Below, one piece after another: positions 31,750-42,163 of a DNA stretch of 64,000 nt. The translations under genes were made by a program, and so were the position numbers. Position 1 is the stretch's first letter. Each line of letters begins with the position of its first letter. The stretch is from Streptomyces collinus Tu 365. Its GTDB lineage: Bacteria > Actinomycetota > Actinomycetes > Streptomycetales > Streptomycetaceae. Below the pieces are notes generated by a model, which saw nothing but the letters and a program-made list of their open reading frames with translations, searched no databases and was not told the origin of the DNA. Location: the NCBI RefSeq assembly GCF_000444875.1, contig NC_021985.1, positions 6,778,170 through 6,842,169 on the forward strand. The letters run 5' to 3'.

Positions 31750-33552
31750 ATGGGTCGTCCTGGCACGCGGAAACTGGCGGTTCTGGCGGTCTCGGCCGCC
31801 ATGGTGTCGGTGGGAGCGGCCGCGCCGCCCGCCGCACCGGCGAGCGGCAGGGTCACGAAGGTCCCGGTCGCCGTCGGCTACGGCGGCGCGGTGGCCAGCG
31901 TGGACGCCGACGCCACCGCCGCCGGCATCGAGGTGCTCAAGAAGGGCGGCAACGCGGTCGACGCGGCCGTCGCCACGGCCGCCGCGCTCGGCGTCACCGA
32001 GCCCTACTCCGCCGGCATCGGCGGGGGCGGCTACTTCGTCTACTACGACGCCCGCTCGCGCACGGTGCACACCATCGACGGCCGCGAGACCGCGCCGCAG
32101 TCCGCCGACTCCGGCCTGTTCCTGGAGAACGGCAAGCCGCTCGCCTTCAACGACGCCGTCAGCAGCGGACTGAGCGTCGGCACCCCGGGCACGCCCGCCA
32201 CCTGGCAGAAAGCGCTGGACGAGTGGGGCAGCAAGGGGCTCGGCACCGTCCTGAGGCCCGCCGAGCGGATCGCGCGCGACGGCTTCACCGTCGACGACAC
32301 CTTCCGTTCGCAGACCGCCTCCAACGAGACCCGCTTCCGCTACTTCCCGGACACCGCCAGGCTGTTCCTGCCGAACGGCCGGCTCCCGGTCGTCGGCTCC
32401 CGGTTCCGCAACCCCGAACTCGCCCGCACCTACGAGGAGCTGGGCCGCCGGGGCACCGGCGCGATCTACCGCGGGGCCATCGGCGACGACATCGTCAAGA
32501 CGGTGGAACACCCGCCGGTGGACCCCGCCTCCGGCTGGAACGCCCGCCCGGGCAAGCTGGCCGAGAAGGACCTCGCCGTCTACCGCGCCAAGCTCCAGGC
32601 GCCCACCAGGACGTCGTACCGCGGTCTGAACGTCTACTCCATCGCGCCCTCCTCCTCCGGCGGCACGACCGTCGGCGAGGCCCTCAACATCCTGGAGAAC
32701 ACCGACCTCTCCAAGGCGAGCGAGGTGCGGTACCTGCACCGCTTCATCGAGGCCAGCCGCATCGCCTTCGCCGACCGCGGCCGCTGGGTCGGCGACCCCG
32801 CCTTCGAGGACGTGCCGACGAGGGAACTGCTCTCCCAGCGGTTCGCCGACTCGCGCGCCTGCCTGATCAAGGACGACGCCGTCCTCACCAGCCCGCTCGC
32901 ACCGGGCGACCCGCGCCACCCGGCCGCCTGCGGCAAGGGCGGCACCGCCGCCCCCACGACCTACGAGGGCGAGAACACCACCCACCTCACGGTCGCCGAC
33001 AAGTGGGGCGACGTGGTGTCCTACACGCTCACCATCGAGCAGACCGGCGGCAGCGGCATCACCGTGCCCGGCCGCGGCTTCCTGCTCAACAACGAGCTGA
33101 CCGACTTCTCCTTCGCCCCGGCCAACCCGGCCGTGCACGACCCGAACCTGCCGGGCCCGGGCAAGCGGCCGCGCTCGTCCATCTCGCCGACCATCGTGCT
33201 CGACGGGCACGACCGGCCGGTGGTGGCGCTCGGTTCGCCCGGCGGCGCGACCATCATCACCACCGTGCTGCAGACCCTGACCGGGTTCCTCGACCGGCAC
33301 CTGCCGCTGGTCGACGCCATCGCCGCACCGCGCGCCAGCCAGCGCAACGCGGCCCAGACCGAACTCGAACCGGCCCTGTACGACAGCCCCCTGCGCGCCC
33401 GTCTCGAAGCCCTCGGGCACAGCTTCAAGCTCAATCCCGAGATCGGCGCGGCAACCGGCGTGCAGCGGCTGCCGGACGGCAGGTGGCTGGCCGCCGCCGA
33501 GAAGGTACGGCGCGGCGGCGGCTCGGCGATGGTGGTGCACCCGGCGCCGTAG
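31750..33552 (+). CDS. ggt: Gamma-glutamyltransferase, secreted
   Basis: A 600-residue GGT with an N-terminal signal peptide (LAVLAVSAAMVSVGAAA). The large subunit has the ALGVTEPYSAGIGGGGY motif and DGRETAP; autoprocessing should occur at Thr410 in ENTTHLTV, freeing the catalytic Thr of the small subunit. Later SPGGATIITTVLQ and MVVHP complete the fold. The enzyme moves or hydrolyses the gamma-glutamyl group of glutathione or poly-gamma-glutamate outside the cell. The start has AGGAGG before it. It is convergent with the Clp gene. A second family member lies at 53975. Confidence 0.94.
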   Translation: MGRPGTRKLAVLAVSAAMVSVGAAAPPAAPASGRVTKVPVAVGYGGAVASVDADATAAGIEVLKKGGNAVDAAVATAAALGVTEPYSAGIGGGGYFVYYDARSRTVHTIDGRETAPQSADSGLFLENGKPLAFNDAVSSGLSVGTPGTPATWQKALDEWGSKGLGTVLRPAERIARDGFTVDDTFRSQTASNETRFRYFPDTARLFLPNGRLPVVGSRFRNPELARTYEELGRRGTGAIYRGAIGDDIVKTVEHPPVDPASGWNARPGKLAEKDLAVYRAKLQAPTRTSYRGLNVYSIAPSSSGGTTVGEALNILENTDLSKASEVRYLHRFIEASRIAFADRGRWVGDPAFEDVPTRELLSQRFADSRACLIKDDAVLTSPLAPGDPRHPAACGKGGTAAPTTYEGENTTHLTVADKWGDVVSYTLTIEQTGGSGITVPGRGFLLNNELTDFSFAPANPAVHDPNLPGPGKRPRSSISPTIVLDGHDRPVVALGSPGGATIITTVLQTLTGFLDRHLPLVDAIAAPRASQRNAAQTELEPALYDSPLRARLEALGHSFKLNPEIGAATGVQRLPDGRWLAAAEKVRRGGGSAMVVHPAP

Positions 33553-33630
33553 CGCCGGCCGCGGGCTGCGGGGGTCGTGGGGTCATGACGAACGCGGCGG
33601 CCACGGCGAACGCGGCGGCCAGGGCGACAG

Positions 33631-33657
33631 CGGTGGTTCACCCGCGGTGAGCCACCG
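33631..33657. terminator. Terminator between ggt and the Clp gene
   Basis: A 12-bp stem with one G-T pair, CGGTGGTTCACC (33631-33642) and GGTGAGCCACCG (33646-33657), and a 3-nt loop. Just before it, CGAACGCGGCGGCCA is repeated at 33589-33603 and 33607-33621 (18-bp period). Confidence 0.7.
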
Positions 33658-33714
33658 CCCGCGCGTCGGCCAGGGCGGCCGCGGCGCGACCGCGGTGACC
33701 GCTCCCTCGGGACC

Positions 33715-36303
<2,589 letters not shown>

Positions 36304-36522
36304 CGTTTCGTTTCCTTCGCAGACGACGTGCGGAGCGGCCGGGTAACCCGGGGGCGGGCCGCTCATGCCACGATGACACGAGCTTCTGCGAAGGGCATGT
36401 GCGGAGGGCTCCGCCGGCCGGGTGGGGGATTGGGTGCGTGGGGTGCGGCCCCCCCCGGAGCCGGGTCAGAAGGCGCCCCGCCGCTCACCCGGGCGGCTCG
36501 CGCCGCCAGTCCGAGCAAGCCC

Positions 36523-37299
36523 TCAGCCGTCCTCCCGGGCCGTCAGGACGCGGGGACCCTGCGGGGTGATCGCCACCGTGTGTTCGGCGTGGGCGGCTCG
36601 GGAGGCGTCCGTGGTGCGGAGGGTCCAGCCGTCGTCCGCCTCGTAGTAGCCGTCCTTGCCGCTCGCGATCAGCATCGGCTCGATCGCCAGGGCCATCCCC
36701 GCCCGCAGCGGAAGCCCCCGGCCGGGCCGGCCCTCGTTCGGCACGTCCGGCGCCTCGTGCATCCGGCGGCCGATGCCGTGACCGCCGAAGCCCGCAGGGA
36801 TGCCGTAGCCGGCGCCCCGGCACACCTGGCCGACGGCGTGCGCGATGTCGCCGATGCGGTTGCCCACGACGGCGGCCGCGATGCCGGCCGCCAGGGCGCG
36901 CTCGGCCGTCTCGACCAGGCGCAGGTCCGCGGGGCGCGGACGGCCGACCACGAAGCTGGTCGCCGAGTCGCCCACCCAGCCGTCCAGCTCGGCGCCGCAG
37001 TCGACGGAGAGCAGGTCGCCGTCGCGCAGACGGTAGCCGGTGGGGATGCCGTGCACGATCGCGTCGTTGACGGAGGCACAGATCACCGCGGGGAAGGGGG
37101 TCGCGGCGAAGGACGGGCGGTAGCCGAGGAAGGGGGAGGTCGCCCCGGCCTCGCGCAGTACCTCCCGGGCCACCTCGTCCAGCTCCAGCAGGGAGACGCC
37201 GACGCGGGCGGACCGGCGCACGGCCGTCAGGGCCCGCCCGACGACCTGTCCCGCGGCGTGCATCGCGTCGATCGATGTGTCCGTCTTCAGTTCCACCAT
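36523..37299 (-). CDS. map: Methionine aminopeptidase, type I
   Basis: A 258-residue MetAP. The dinuclear metal ligands are visible in order: Asp in VDCGAELDGW and GDSATS, His in FGGHGIGRRMHE, Glu in IEPML and Glu in AEHTVAI. It removes the initiator Met from new proteins. Streptomyces carry more than one MetAP; this copy is divergent from an XRE regulator instead of being in the ribosomal-protein region with secY and adk, so it is likely an accessory isozyme. The promoter TATAGT ends 7 nt before the ATG, giving a leaderless mRNA. Confidence 0.93.
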   Translation of the reverse strand: MVELKTDTSIDAMHAAGQVVGRALTAVRRSARVGVSLLELDEVAREVLREAGATSPFLGYRPSFAATPFPAVICASVNDAIVHGIPTGYRLRDGDLLSVDCGAELDGWVGDSATSFVVGRPRPADLRLVETAERALAAGIAAAVVGNRIGDIAHAVGQVCRGAGYGIPAGFGGHGIGRRMHEAPDVPNEGRPGRGLPLRAGMALAIEPMLIASGKDGYYEADDGWTLRTTDASRAAHAEHTVAITPQGPRVLTAREDG

Positions 37300-37306
37300 G
37301 CCAATT

Positions 37307-37360
37307 ACTATACCGGTATTTGAATAGGGTCGATGGTGGTGGGTGCGGTATTAGAATGGG
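37307..37360. promoter_or_regulatory. Divergent promoter/operator of map and the XRE gene
   Basis: For map (reverse): -10 TATAGT (37312-37307) 7 nt before its ATG. For the XRE gene (forward): -10 TAGAAT (37352-37357) 7 nt before ATG 37365. Between them: the palindrome ATACCGGTAT (37310-37319) overlapping the map -10, and a direct repeat CGGTATTnGAATnGG at 37314-37328 and 37346-37360, the second copy over the XRE -10. Confidence 0.65.
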
Positions 37361-37364
37361 CGGC

Positions 37365-37616
37365 ATGGTGCGCACCCCCCTCACCCCCGAAGAGCGCGAG
37401 CGCGGCGAACGGCTCGGGCGGTTGCTGCGCGAGGCCCGTGGCCCCCGCAGCATGGCCGAGGTCGCGGCCGAGGCGGGCGTCTCCGCCGAGACCCTCCGCA
37501 AGATCGAGACCGGGCGGGCGCCGACCCCCGCCTTCTTCACCGTCGCCGCGCTGGGCGCGGCGCTCGGGCTGTCCATGGACGAGCTGGCGGCCCGGTGCGC
37601 CCCGGTGGGCGTCTGA
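37365..37616 (+). CDS. XRE-family HTH regulator
   Basis: An 83-residue protein that is little more than one lambda-repressor-type HTH: RGERLGRLLREARGP, SMAEVAAEAGVSAETLRKIETGRAP, then FFTVAALGAALGLSMDELA. It is divergent from map over 65 bp with a palindrome and direct repeats between, so it most likely represses itself and map. Frame-open codons upstream are not used: ATG 37365 is 7 nt after a good -10 box, consistent with a leaderless transcript. Confidence 0.85.
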   Translation: MVRTPLTPEERERGERLGRLLREARGPRSMAEVAAEAGVSAETLRKIETGRAPTPAFFTVAALGAALGLSMDELAARCAPVGV

Positions 37617-37741
37617 CGCGCGCCGCGGGGAGTGCGGCGAAGGGGTGCCCGCACGCTTCCCGAAAACTCTGCGTAGCCGTCCCGTAACACAACTGGTGTT
37701 GCCTACCGACCGGAGCGCTGGCGATCGGGCGGGAGTCGGGC

Positions 37742-39796
37742 ATGTCGGTGGATCAACCCCCCAAAGGAGTAAGGGAGTTCGCGAACTACCTGGACGGCTT
37801 CCTGGAGCGCCTGAGGCAGGACGGGGGCTGGTGCGGGGTCTTCTGGCGGCGCGATCCGGAGGGCATGCGGGCCTGCCTCGACGGGCTCGAGGTGCCGCCG
37901 TGGGACGTGATGGAGGCGCTGCTGCAGGATCTGGCCGCCGCGTACGGCCCCGCGGCGGCCGCGGCGGAGCGGGAGCGCGCGCTGCTCCTGCACAGGGCCG
38001 CCGTCGCCGCGTGCGACGCGCTGCCCGGCGCCCGGGACGCCCTCGCCGACCGCCTCGACGTGATGCTCCGCACGCAGCGGTACGCCGTCGAGCGCCAGGC
38101 GGAGCTCGCGCTCCTGCTCGCCGCGGCGAGCACCCGCGAGGAGGCCGACGCCCTGCGCGTCGACATCGCCTGGGCCCACGACGACCACGACCGGGCCGCT
38201 GCCCGCTGCGCCGCTCTCCGGGCCCGCCTGACCGCCCTGGACCGGCCGGCGGCCCCGGGCGACGACGGCCGGCCCACCGGAGCCGAACCGCCCCGCACCA
38301 CCGGCGGGCACCCCGCCCCGGGGCACACCCGCCCCGCCGGCCCCGGCGGAGCCCCCGCTGCCGGTCCCACGCCAGGCGCGGAAGAGTTCGGGCCGCCGGC
38401 ATCCCGTACCCACGAACCCCCGGCTCCCGCCGCCGTCTTCGCCCCCGGTCCGGCGGGTTCCGGCGCGCAGGCACCCCGGCTCACCGACCGGCGTCCGACG
38501 TCATCCGACGCTTCCGCCCCCGCCGCCGTCTTCGCCTCCGGTCCGGCGGGTTCCGGCGCGTTGGTGTCCGGCGTTCCCGACTCCACGGATGCCGGTGCCG
38601 GGCTGTCTCCACGGGGCACCGGTCGGTCGCGCGGGCCGACCTCCGCTGCGGGTGCGGCAGCGTCCGGCGCCCCGGCCCCCGGCGCCCCGGACGCAGTCCT
38701 CACCCCCGCCCCGTCGGCGTCCGGTGCCCCGGGTGCCACGGTGTCCGGTGGCGCGCAGAGTTCCTGGTTCGCGGAGCGGGACGGTGCCCCGGCTCCCCGG
38801 CCCGAGCCGTCCGGTGCCCCGGGTGCCACGGCGTCCGGGGGCGCGCAGGCTTCCTGGTTCGCGGAGCGGGACGGTGCCCCGGCTCCCCGGCCCGAGCCGT
38901 CCGGTGCCCCGGGTGCCACGGCGTCCGGGGGCGCGCAGACTGCCTGGTTGACCGAGCGGAGCAGCGCCGCCGTTCCCCGGCGCGAGTCGTCCGGTGTCTC
39001 CGGGGTCGCTGCCGCCGGGGCCGATGCCGGGCGCCGTCGTTCGCTGCCTGCCGGGGACGGATCGTCCGCCCCCGGAGGCAAGGCGCGCAAACGTCGGCGC
39101 GGAAGTGCCCGGTTCGCCGGGATGGTGGAGGACGAAGGGGGCGCCGTCGTCGTGCCGCAGGCGTCCGGTGGGGCTCCGGGGCGGGGGCGCGGGGCCCGGT
39201 TCGCCGGGGCGGGGGAGCAGGTGGCGACCGGCGCGGCGACGCGGGAGGCCGCCCCGGAGGCGGATCCCGCCGCGGAGGCCGCCGTCGCCGTGGCCGTACG
39301 GGCGCTGGGGCGGCTGCGGGCGGAGGGCCGCAGCGGCGAGGCGCACGCGCTGCTCGTCGAGTGCGCGCACTGGCCCGCCGCCCGCCTGCCCCCGCTCGCC
39401 GACGCCCTGGAGCCCGCCGGGCTCGGCGCCGACTGGGGCACCCTGCTGTGGGAGGCCGCCTCGCTGCCCGCCGAGCCGCTGGTCGCCGCCGCCGAGGCGC
39501 TGACCGCGGCCGGGAGACCCGCCGACGGGCGGCAGCTGCTGCGTCAGGGCGTCGCCAGACCGGCCGCCGAGCTAGGTGCCGCCGTGCTGGGGCTGGACAC
39601 GCAGGGGCGGGGGCGGGAGGCGCTGGCCCTGCTGGACGCCTACGTCCGCGTCCGTCCACCGGAGGAGGCCGCCCGCAGCGCCGCCGCCGACCCCGGCCGC
39701 CTCGTGCCCCTGCTGCTGCGGGCTGCGCGGGGCGTCTCGGAGGAGCGCGAGTGGGACCTGCTGCACGCCCTGCGGGTCGCGGGCCTCACCGCCTGA
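37742..39796 (+). CDS. Large low-complexity protein with 30-residue repeats
   Basis: A 684-residue protein. Residues 1-165 are a conserved helical domain (VREFANYLDGFLERLRQDGGWCGVFWRRDPEGM, then VPPWDVMEALLQDLAAAYG). Residues ~165-480 are Pro/Ala/Gly/Ser-rich, with 31-residue repeats (AAVFAxGPAGSGA) and four 30-residue repeats (GAPGATxSGGAQxSWFAERDG). The C-terminal ~180 residues are helical hairpins (LRAEGRSGEAHALLVECAHWP, LTAAGRPADGRQLLRQG) like TPR/PPR motifs. No membrane segment or signal is seen. Function unknown; it resembles a scaffold with a flexible middle. Confidence 0.75.
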   Translation: MSVDQPPKGVREFANYLDGFLERLRQDGGWCGVFWRRDPEGMRACLDGLEVPPWDVMEALLQDLAAAYGPAAAAAERERALLLHRAAVAACDALPGARDALADRLDVMLRTQRYAVERQAELALLLAAASTREEADALRVDIAWAHDDHDRAAARCAALRARLTALDRPAAPGDDGRPTGAEPPRTTGGHPAPGHTRPAGPGGAPAAGPTPGAEEFGPPASRTHEPPAPAAVFAPGPAGSGAQAPRLTDRRPTSSDASAPAAVFASGPAGSGALVSGVPDSTDAGAGLSPRGTGRSRGPTSAAGAAASGAPAPGAPDAVLTPAPSASGAPGATVSGGAQSSWFAERDGAPAPRPEPSGAPGATASGGAQASWFAERDGAPAPRPEPSGAPGATASGGAQTAWLTERSSAAVPRRESSGVSGVAAAGADAGRRRSLPAGDGSSAPGGKARKRRRGSARFAGMVEDEGGAVVVPQASGGAPGRGRGARFAGAGEQVATGAATREAAPEADPAAEAAVAVAVRALGRLRAEGRSGEAHALLVECAHWPAARLPPLADALEPAGLGADWGTLLWEAASLPAEPLVAAAEALTAAGRPADGRQLLRQGVARPAAELGAAVLGLDTQGRGREALALLDAYVRVRPPEEAARSAAADPGRLVPLLLRAARGVSEEREWDLLHALRVAGLTA
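38428..39015 (+). repeat. 90-bp and 93-bp coding tandem repeats
   Basis: Inside the low-complexity gene, a 93-bp period unit (near 38428 and 38521) is followed by an almost exact 90-bp unit with copies starting near 38719, 38809, 38899 and a partial fourth at 38989. Both periods are multiples of three, so copy number change would keep the frame. Confidence 0.8.
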
Positions 39797-39931
39797 CCGG
39801 CCCCGCGGCCCGGCCTCGACCGTCCCCGCGGCCCACCCCTCTGACCGCTCCCGCCCCACCCCCGCATCACCTCGCCGATCACCCTAAGGAGTGTGAAACG
39901 AGATCGACTCAGCGGGTTGACGACGATGGTC

Positions 39932-39960
39932 TTGGCAAGGGCCCCGGCGAGGCTTACTTT
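39932..39960 (+). promoter_or_regulatory. Promoter of the first beta-ureidopropionase gene
   Basis: TTGGCA (39932-39937), a 17-nt spacer, TACTTT (39955-39960). The predicted transcript start is near 39967, about 57 bp before the ATG. Confidence 0.55.
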
Positions 39961-39966
39961 CGTCCC

Positions 39967-39993
39967 TCTACGGGCCGTTTCTACGGGCGTAGA
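39967..39993 (+). promoter_or_regulatory. Operator with palindrome TCTACG-GG-CGTAGA
   Basis: TCTACGGGC is repeated at 39967-39975 and 39980-39988; the second copy completes a 14-bp palindrome (39980-39993). It lies exactly on the predicted transcript start, where a repressor would act. Confidence 0.6.
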
Positions 39994-40023
39994 GGCTCGG
40001 ACGTCGCGTCGAAGGAGCAGCTC

Positions 40024-40866
40024 ATGGCCAACGTCGTACGTGCCGCACTGGTCCAGGCCACCTGGACCGGCGACACCGAGTCCATGGTGGCGAAACACGA
40101 GGAGCACGCCCGCGAGGCGGCCCGCCGGGGCGCGCGGATCATCGGCTTCCAGGAAGTCTTCAACGCCCCCTACTTCTGCCAGGTCCAGGAGCCGGAGCAC
40201 TACCGCTGGGCCGAGCCGGTGCCCGACGGCCCGACCGTCCGCCGGATGCGGGCCCTCGCCCGCGAGACCGGCATGGTGATCGTCGTACCGGTCTTCGAGG
40301 TCGAGCAGTCCGGCTTCTACTACAACACCGCCGCCGTGATCGACGCCGACGGCAGCTACCTCGGCAAGTACCGCAAGCACCACATCCCCCAGGTCAAGGG
40401 CTTCTGGGAGAAGTACTACTTCAAACCGGGCAACGCCGGCTGGCCCGTCTTCGACACCGCCGTCGGCAAGGTCGGCGTCTACATCTGCTACGACCGCCAC
40501 TTCCCCGAGGGCTGGCGCCAACTCGGTCTGGGCGGCGCCCAGCTGGTCTACAACCCCTCCGCCACCCACCGCGGCCTGTCCTCGCACCTGTGGCAGCTCG
40601 AACAGCCCGCGGCGGCCGTCGCCAACGAGTACTTCGTCGCCGCCATCAACCGCGTCGGCCAGGAGGAGTACGGCGACAACGACTTCTACGGCACGAGCTA
40701 CTTCGTCGACCCGCGCGGCCAGTTCGTCGGTGACGTCGCCAGCGACAAGGCAGAGGAACTCGTCGTCCGTGACCTGGACTTCGACCTCATCGAGCAGGTG
40801 CGGCAGCAGTGGGCCTTCTACCGCGACCGCCGCCCCGACGCCTACGAAGGGCTGGTGCAGCCGTGA
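40024..40866 (+). CDS. Beta-ureidopropionase/carbamoylase-like nitrilase, copy 1
   Basis: A 280-residue nitrilase-superfamily amidohydrolase with Glu44, Lys118 and Cys155 as the catalytic triad, in QEVF, RKHHIPQ and ICYDRH. It would hydrolyse N-carbamoyl-beta-alanine (or a carbamoyl amino acid) to beta-alanine, CO2 and ammonia, the last ring-opening step of pyrimidine or hydantoin breakdown. ATG 40024 has GAAGGAG before it. The stop overlaps the aminotransferase start (GTGA). It is near-identical in length and active-site numbering to copy 2 at 43897. Confidence 0.9.
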   Translation: MANVVRAALVQATWTGDTESMVAKHEEHAREAARRGARIIGFQEVFNAPYFCQVQEPEHYRWAEPVPDGPTVRRMRALARETGMVIVVPVFEVEQSGFYYNTAAVIDADGSYLGKYRKHHIPQVKGFWEKYYFKPGNAGWPVFDTAVGKVGVYICYDRHFPEGWRQLGLGGAQLVYNPSATHRGLSSHLWQLEQPAAAVANEYFVAAINRVGQEEYGDNDFYGTSYFVDPRGQFVGDVASDKAEELVVRDLDFDLIEQVRQQWAFYRDRRPDAYEGLVQP

Positions 40867-42146
40867 ACGACCTCTACGCCCGCCACCGCAACGTCCTGCC
40901 GGACTGGCTCGCCCTCTACTACGACGAGCCGCTGGAGATCACGCACGGCGAGGGCCGCCACGTCTGGGACTCCGCGGGCAACAGGTACCTGGACTTCTTC
41001 GGCGGCATCCTCACCACCATGACCGCGCACGCCCTTCCCGAGGTGACCAAGGCGGTCAGCGAGCAGGCCGGCCGGATCATCCACTCCTCGACGCTCTACC
41101 TCAACCGGCCGATGGTCGAACTCGCCGAGCGCATCGCCCAGGTGAGCGGCATCCCGGACGCCCGGGTCTTCTTCACGACCTCCGGCACCGAGGCCAACGA
41201 CACCGCCCTGCTGCTCGCCACCGCCTACCGGCGCAGCAACACGGTCCTGGCGATGCGCAACAGCTACCACGGCCGCTCCTTCAGCACCGTCGGCATCACC
41301 GGCAACCGCAGCTGGTCCCCGACCTCGCTGTCCCCGCTGCAGACCCTCTACGTGCACGGCGGCGTCCGCCACCGGGGCCCCTTCGCCGACCTCGACGACC
41401 GCGCCTTCATCGACGCCTGCGTGGCGGACCTCCGGGACGTCCTCGGGCACACCCGCCCGCCGGCCGCGCTGATCGCCGAACCCGTCCAGGGCGTCGGCGG
41501 CTTCACCTCGCCCCCGGACGGCCTCTACGCCGCCTTCCGTGAGGTGCTGAACGCCCACGGCATCCTGTGGATCTCCGACGAGGTGCAGACCGGCTGGGGG
41601 CGCACCGGCGAGCACTTCTGGGGCTGGCAGGCGCACGCCCGCAGCGGCCCGCCGGACATCGTCACCTTCGCCAAGGGCATCGGCAACGGCTCGTCCATCG
41701 GCGGCGTGATCGCCCGCGCCGAGATCATGAACTGCCTGGACGCCAACAGCATCTCGACCTTCGGCGGCACCCAGCTCACCATGGCCGCGGGCCTCGCCAA
41801 CCTCACCTACCTCCTCGAACACGACCTCCAGGGCAACGCCCGGCGCGTCGGCGGACTGCTCATCGAGCGGCTGCGGGCCGTCGCCGCCCAGCTCCCCGGG
41901 GTCCGCGAGGTGCGCGGGCGGGGACTGATGATCGGCGTCGAACTCGTCAGGCCCGGCACCGACGAGGCCGACCCGCGGGCGGCCGCGGCCGTCCTGGAGG
42001 CGGCCCGCGAGGGCGGGCTGCTCATCGGCAAGGGCGGCGGCCACGACACCAGCGCCCTGCGCATCGCCCCGCCGCTGTCGCTGACCGTCGCGGAGGCCGA
42101 GGAGGGCGCCGCGATCCTCGAATCCGCCCTGAGGAGCACGTACTAG
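40863..42146 (+). CDS. Class III aminotransferase
   Basis: A 427-residue PLP enzyme. TSGTEANDTAL, ISDEVQTGWGRTG with the cofactor Asp, and TFAKGIGNG with the Schiff-base Lys271 are standard for the alanine-glyoxylate aminotransferase 2 / beta-alanine-pyruvate group. In this cluster it most likely transaminates beta-alanine (or 3-aminoisobutyrate) to the semialdehyde. GTG 40863 overlaps the amidohydrolase stop, so the two are coupled. The PucR regulator follows 17 bp later. Confidence 0.91.
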   Translation: MNDLYARHRNVLPDWLALYYDEPLEITHGEGRHVWDSAGNRYLDFFGGILTTMTAHALPEVTKAVSEQAGRIIHSSTLYLNRPMVELAERIAQVSGIPDARVFFTTSGTEANDTALLLATAYRRSNTVLAMRNSYHGRSFSTVGITGNRSWSPTSLSPLQTLYVHGGVRHRGPFADLDDRAFIDACVADLRDVLGHTRPPAALIAEPVQGVGGFTSPPDGLYAAFREVLNAHGILWISDEVQTGWGRTGEHFWGWQAHARSGPPDIVTFAKGIGNGSSIGGVIARAEIMNCLDANSISTFGGTQLTMAAGLANLTYLLEHDLQGNARRVGGLLIERLRAVAAQLPGVREVRGRGLMIGVELVRPGTDEADPRAAAAVLEAAREGGLLIGKGGGHDTSALRIAPPLSLTVAEAEEGAAILESALRSTY

Positions 42147-42163
42147 AGAACGGGTGCACGGAC

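Noticed and set aside
37742..39796. Secreted or cell-wall protein because of Pro/Ala repeats
   Set aside because: No signal peptide, membrane helix or sorting motif is visible.
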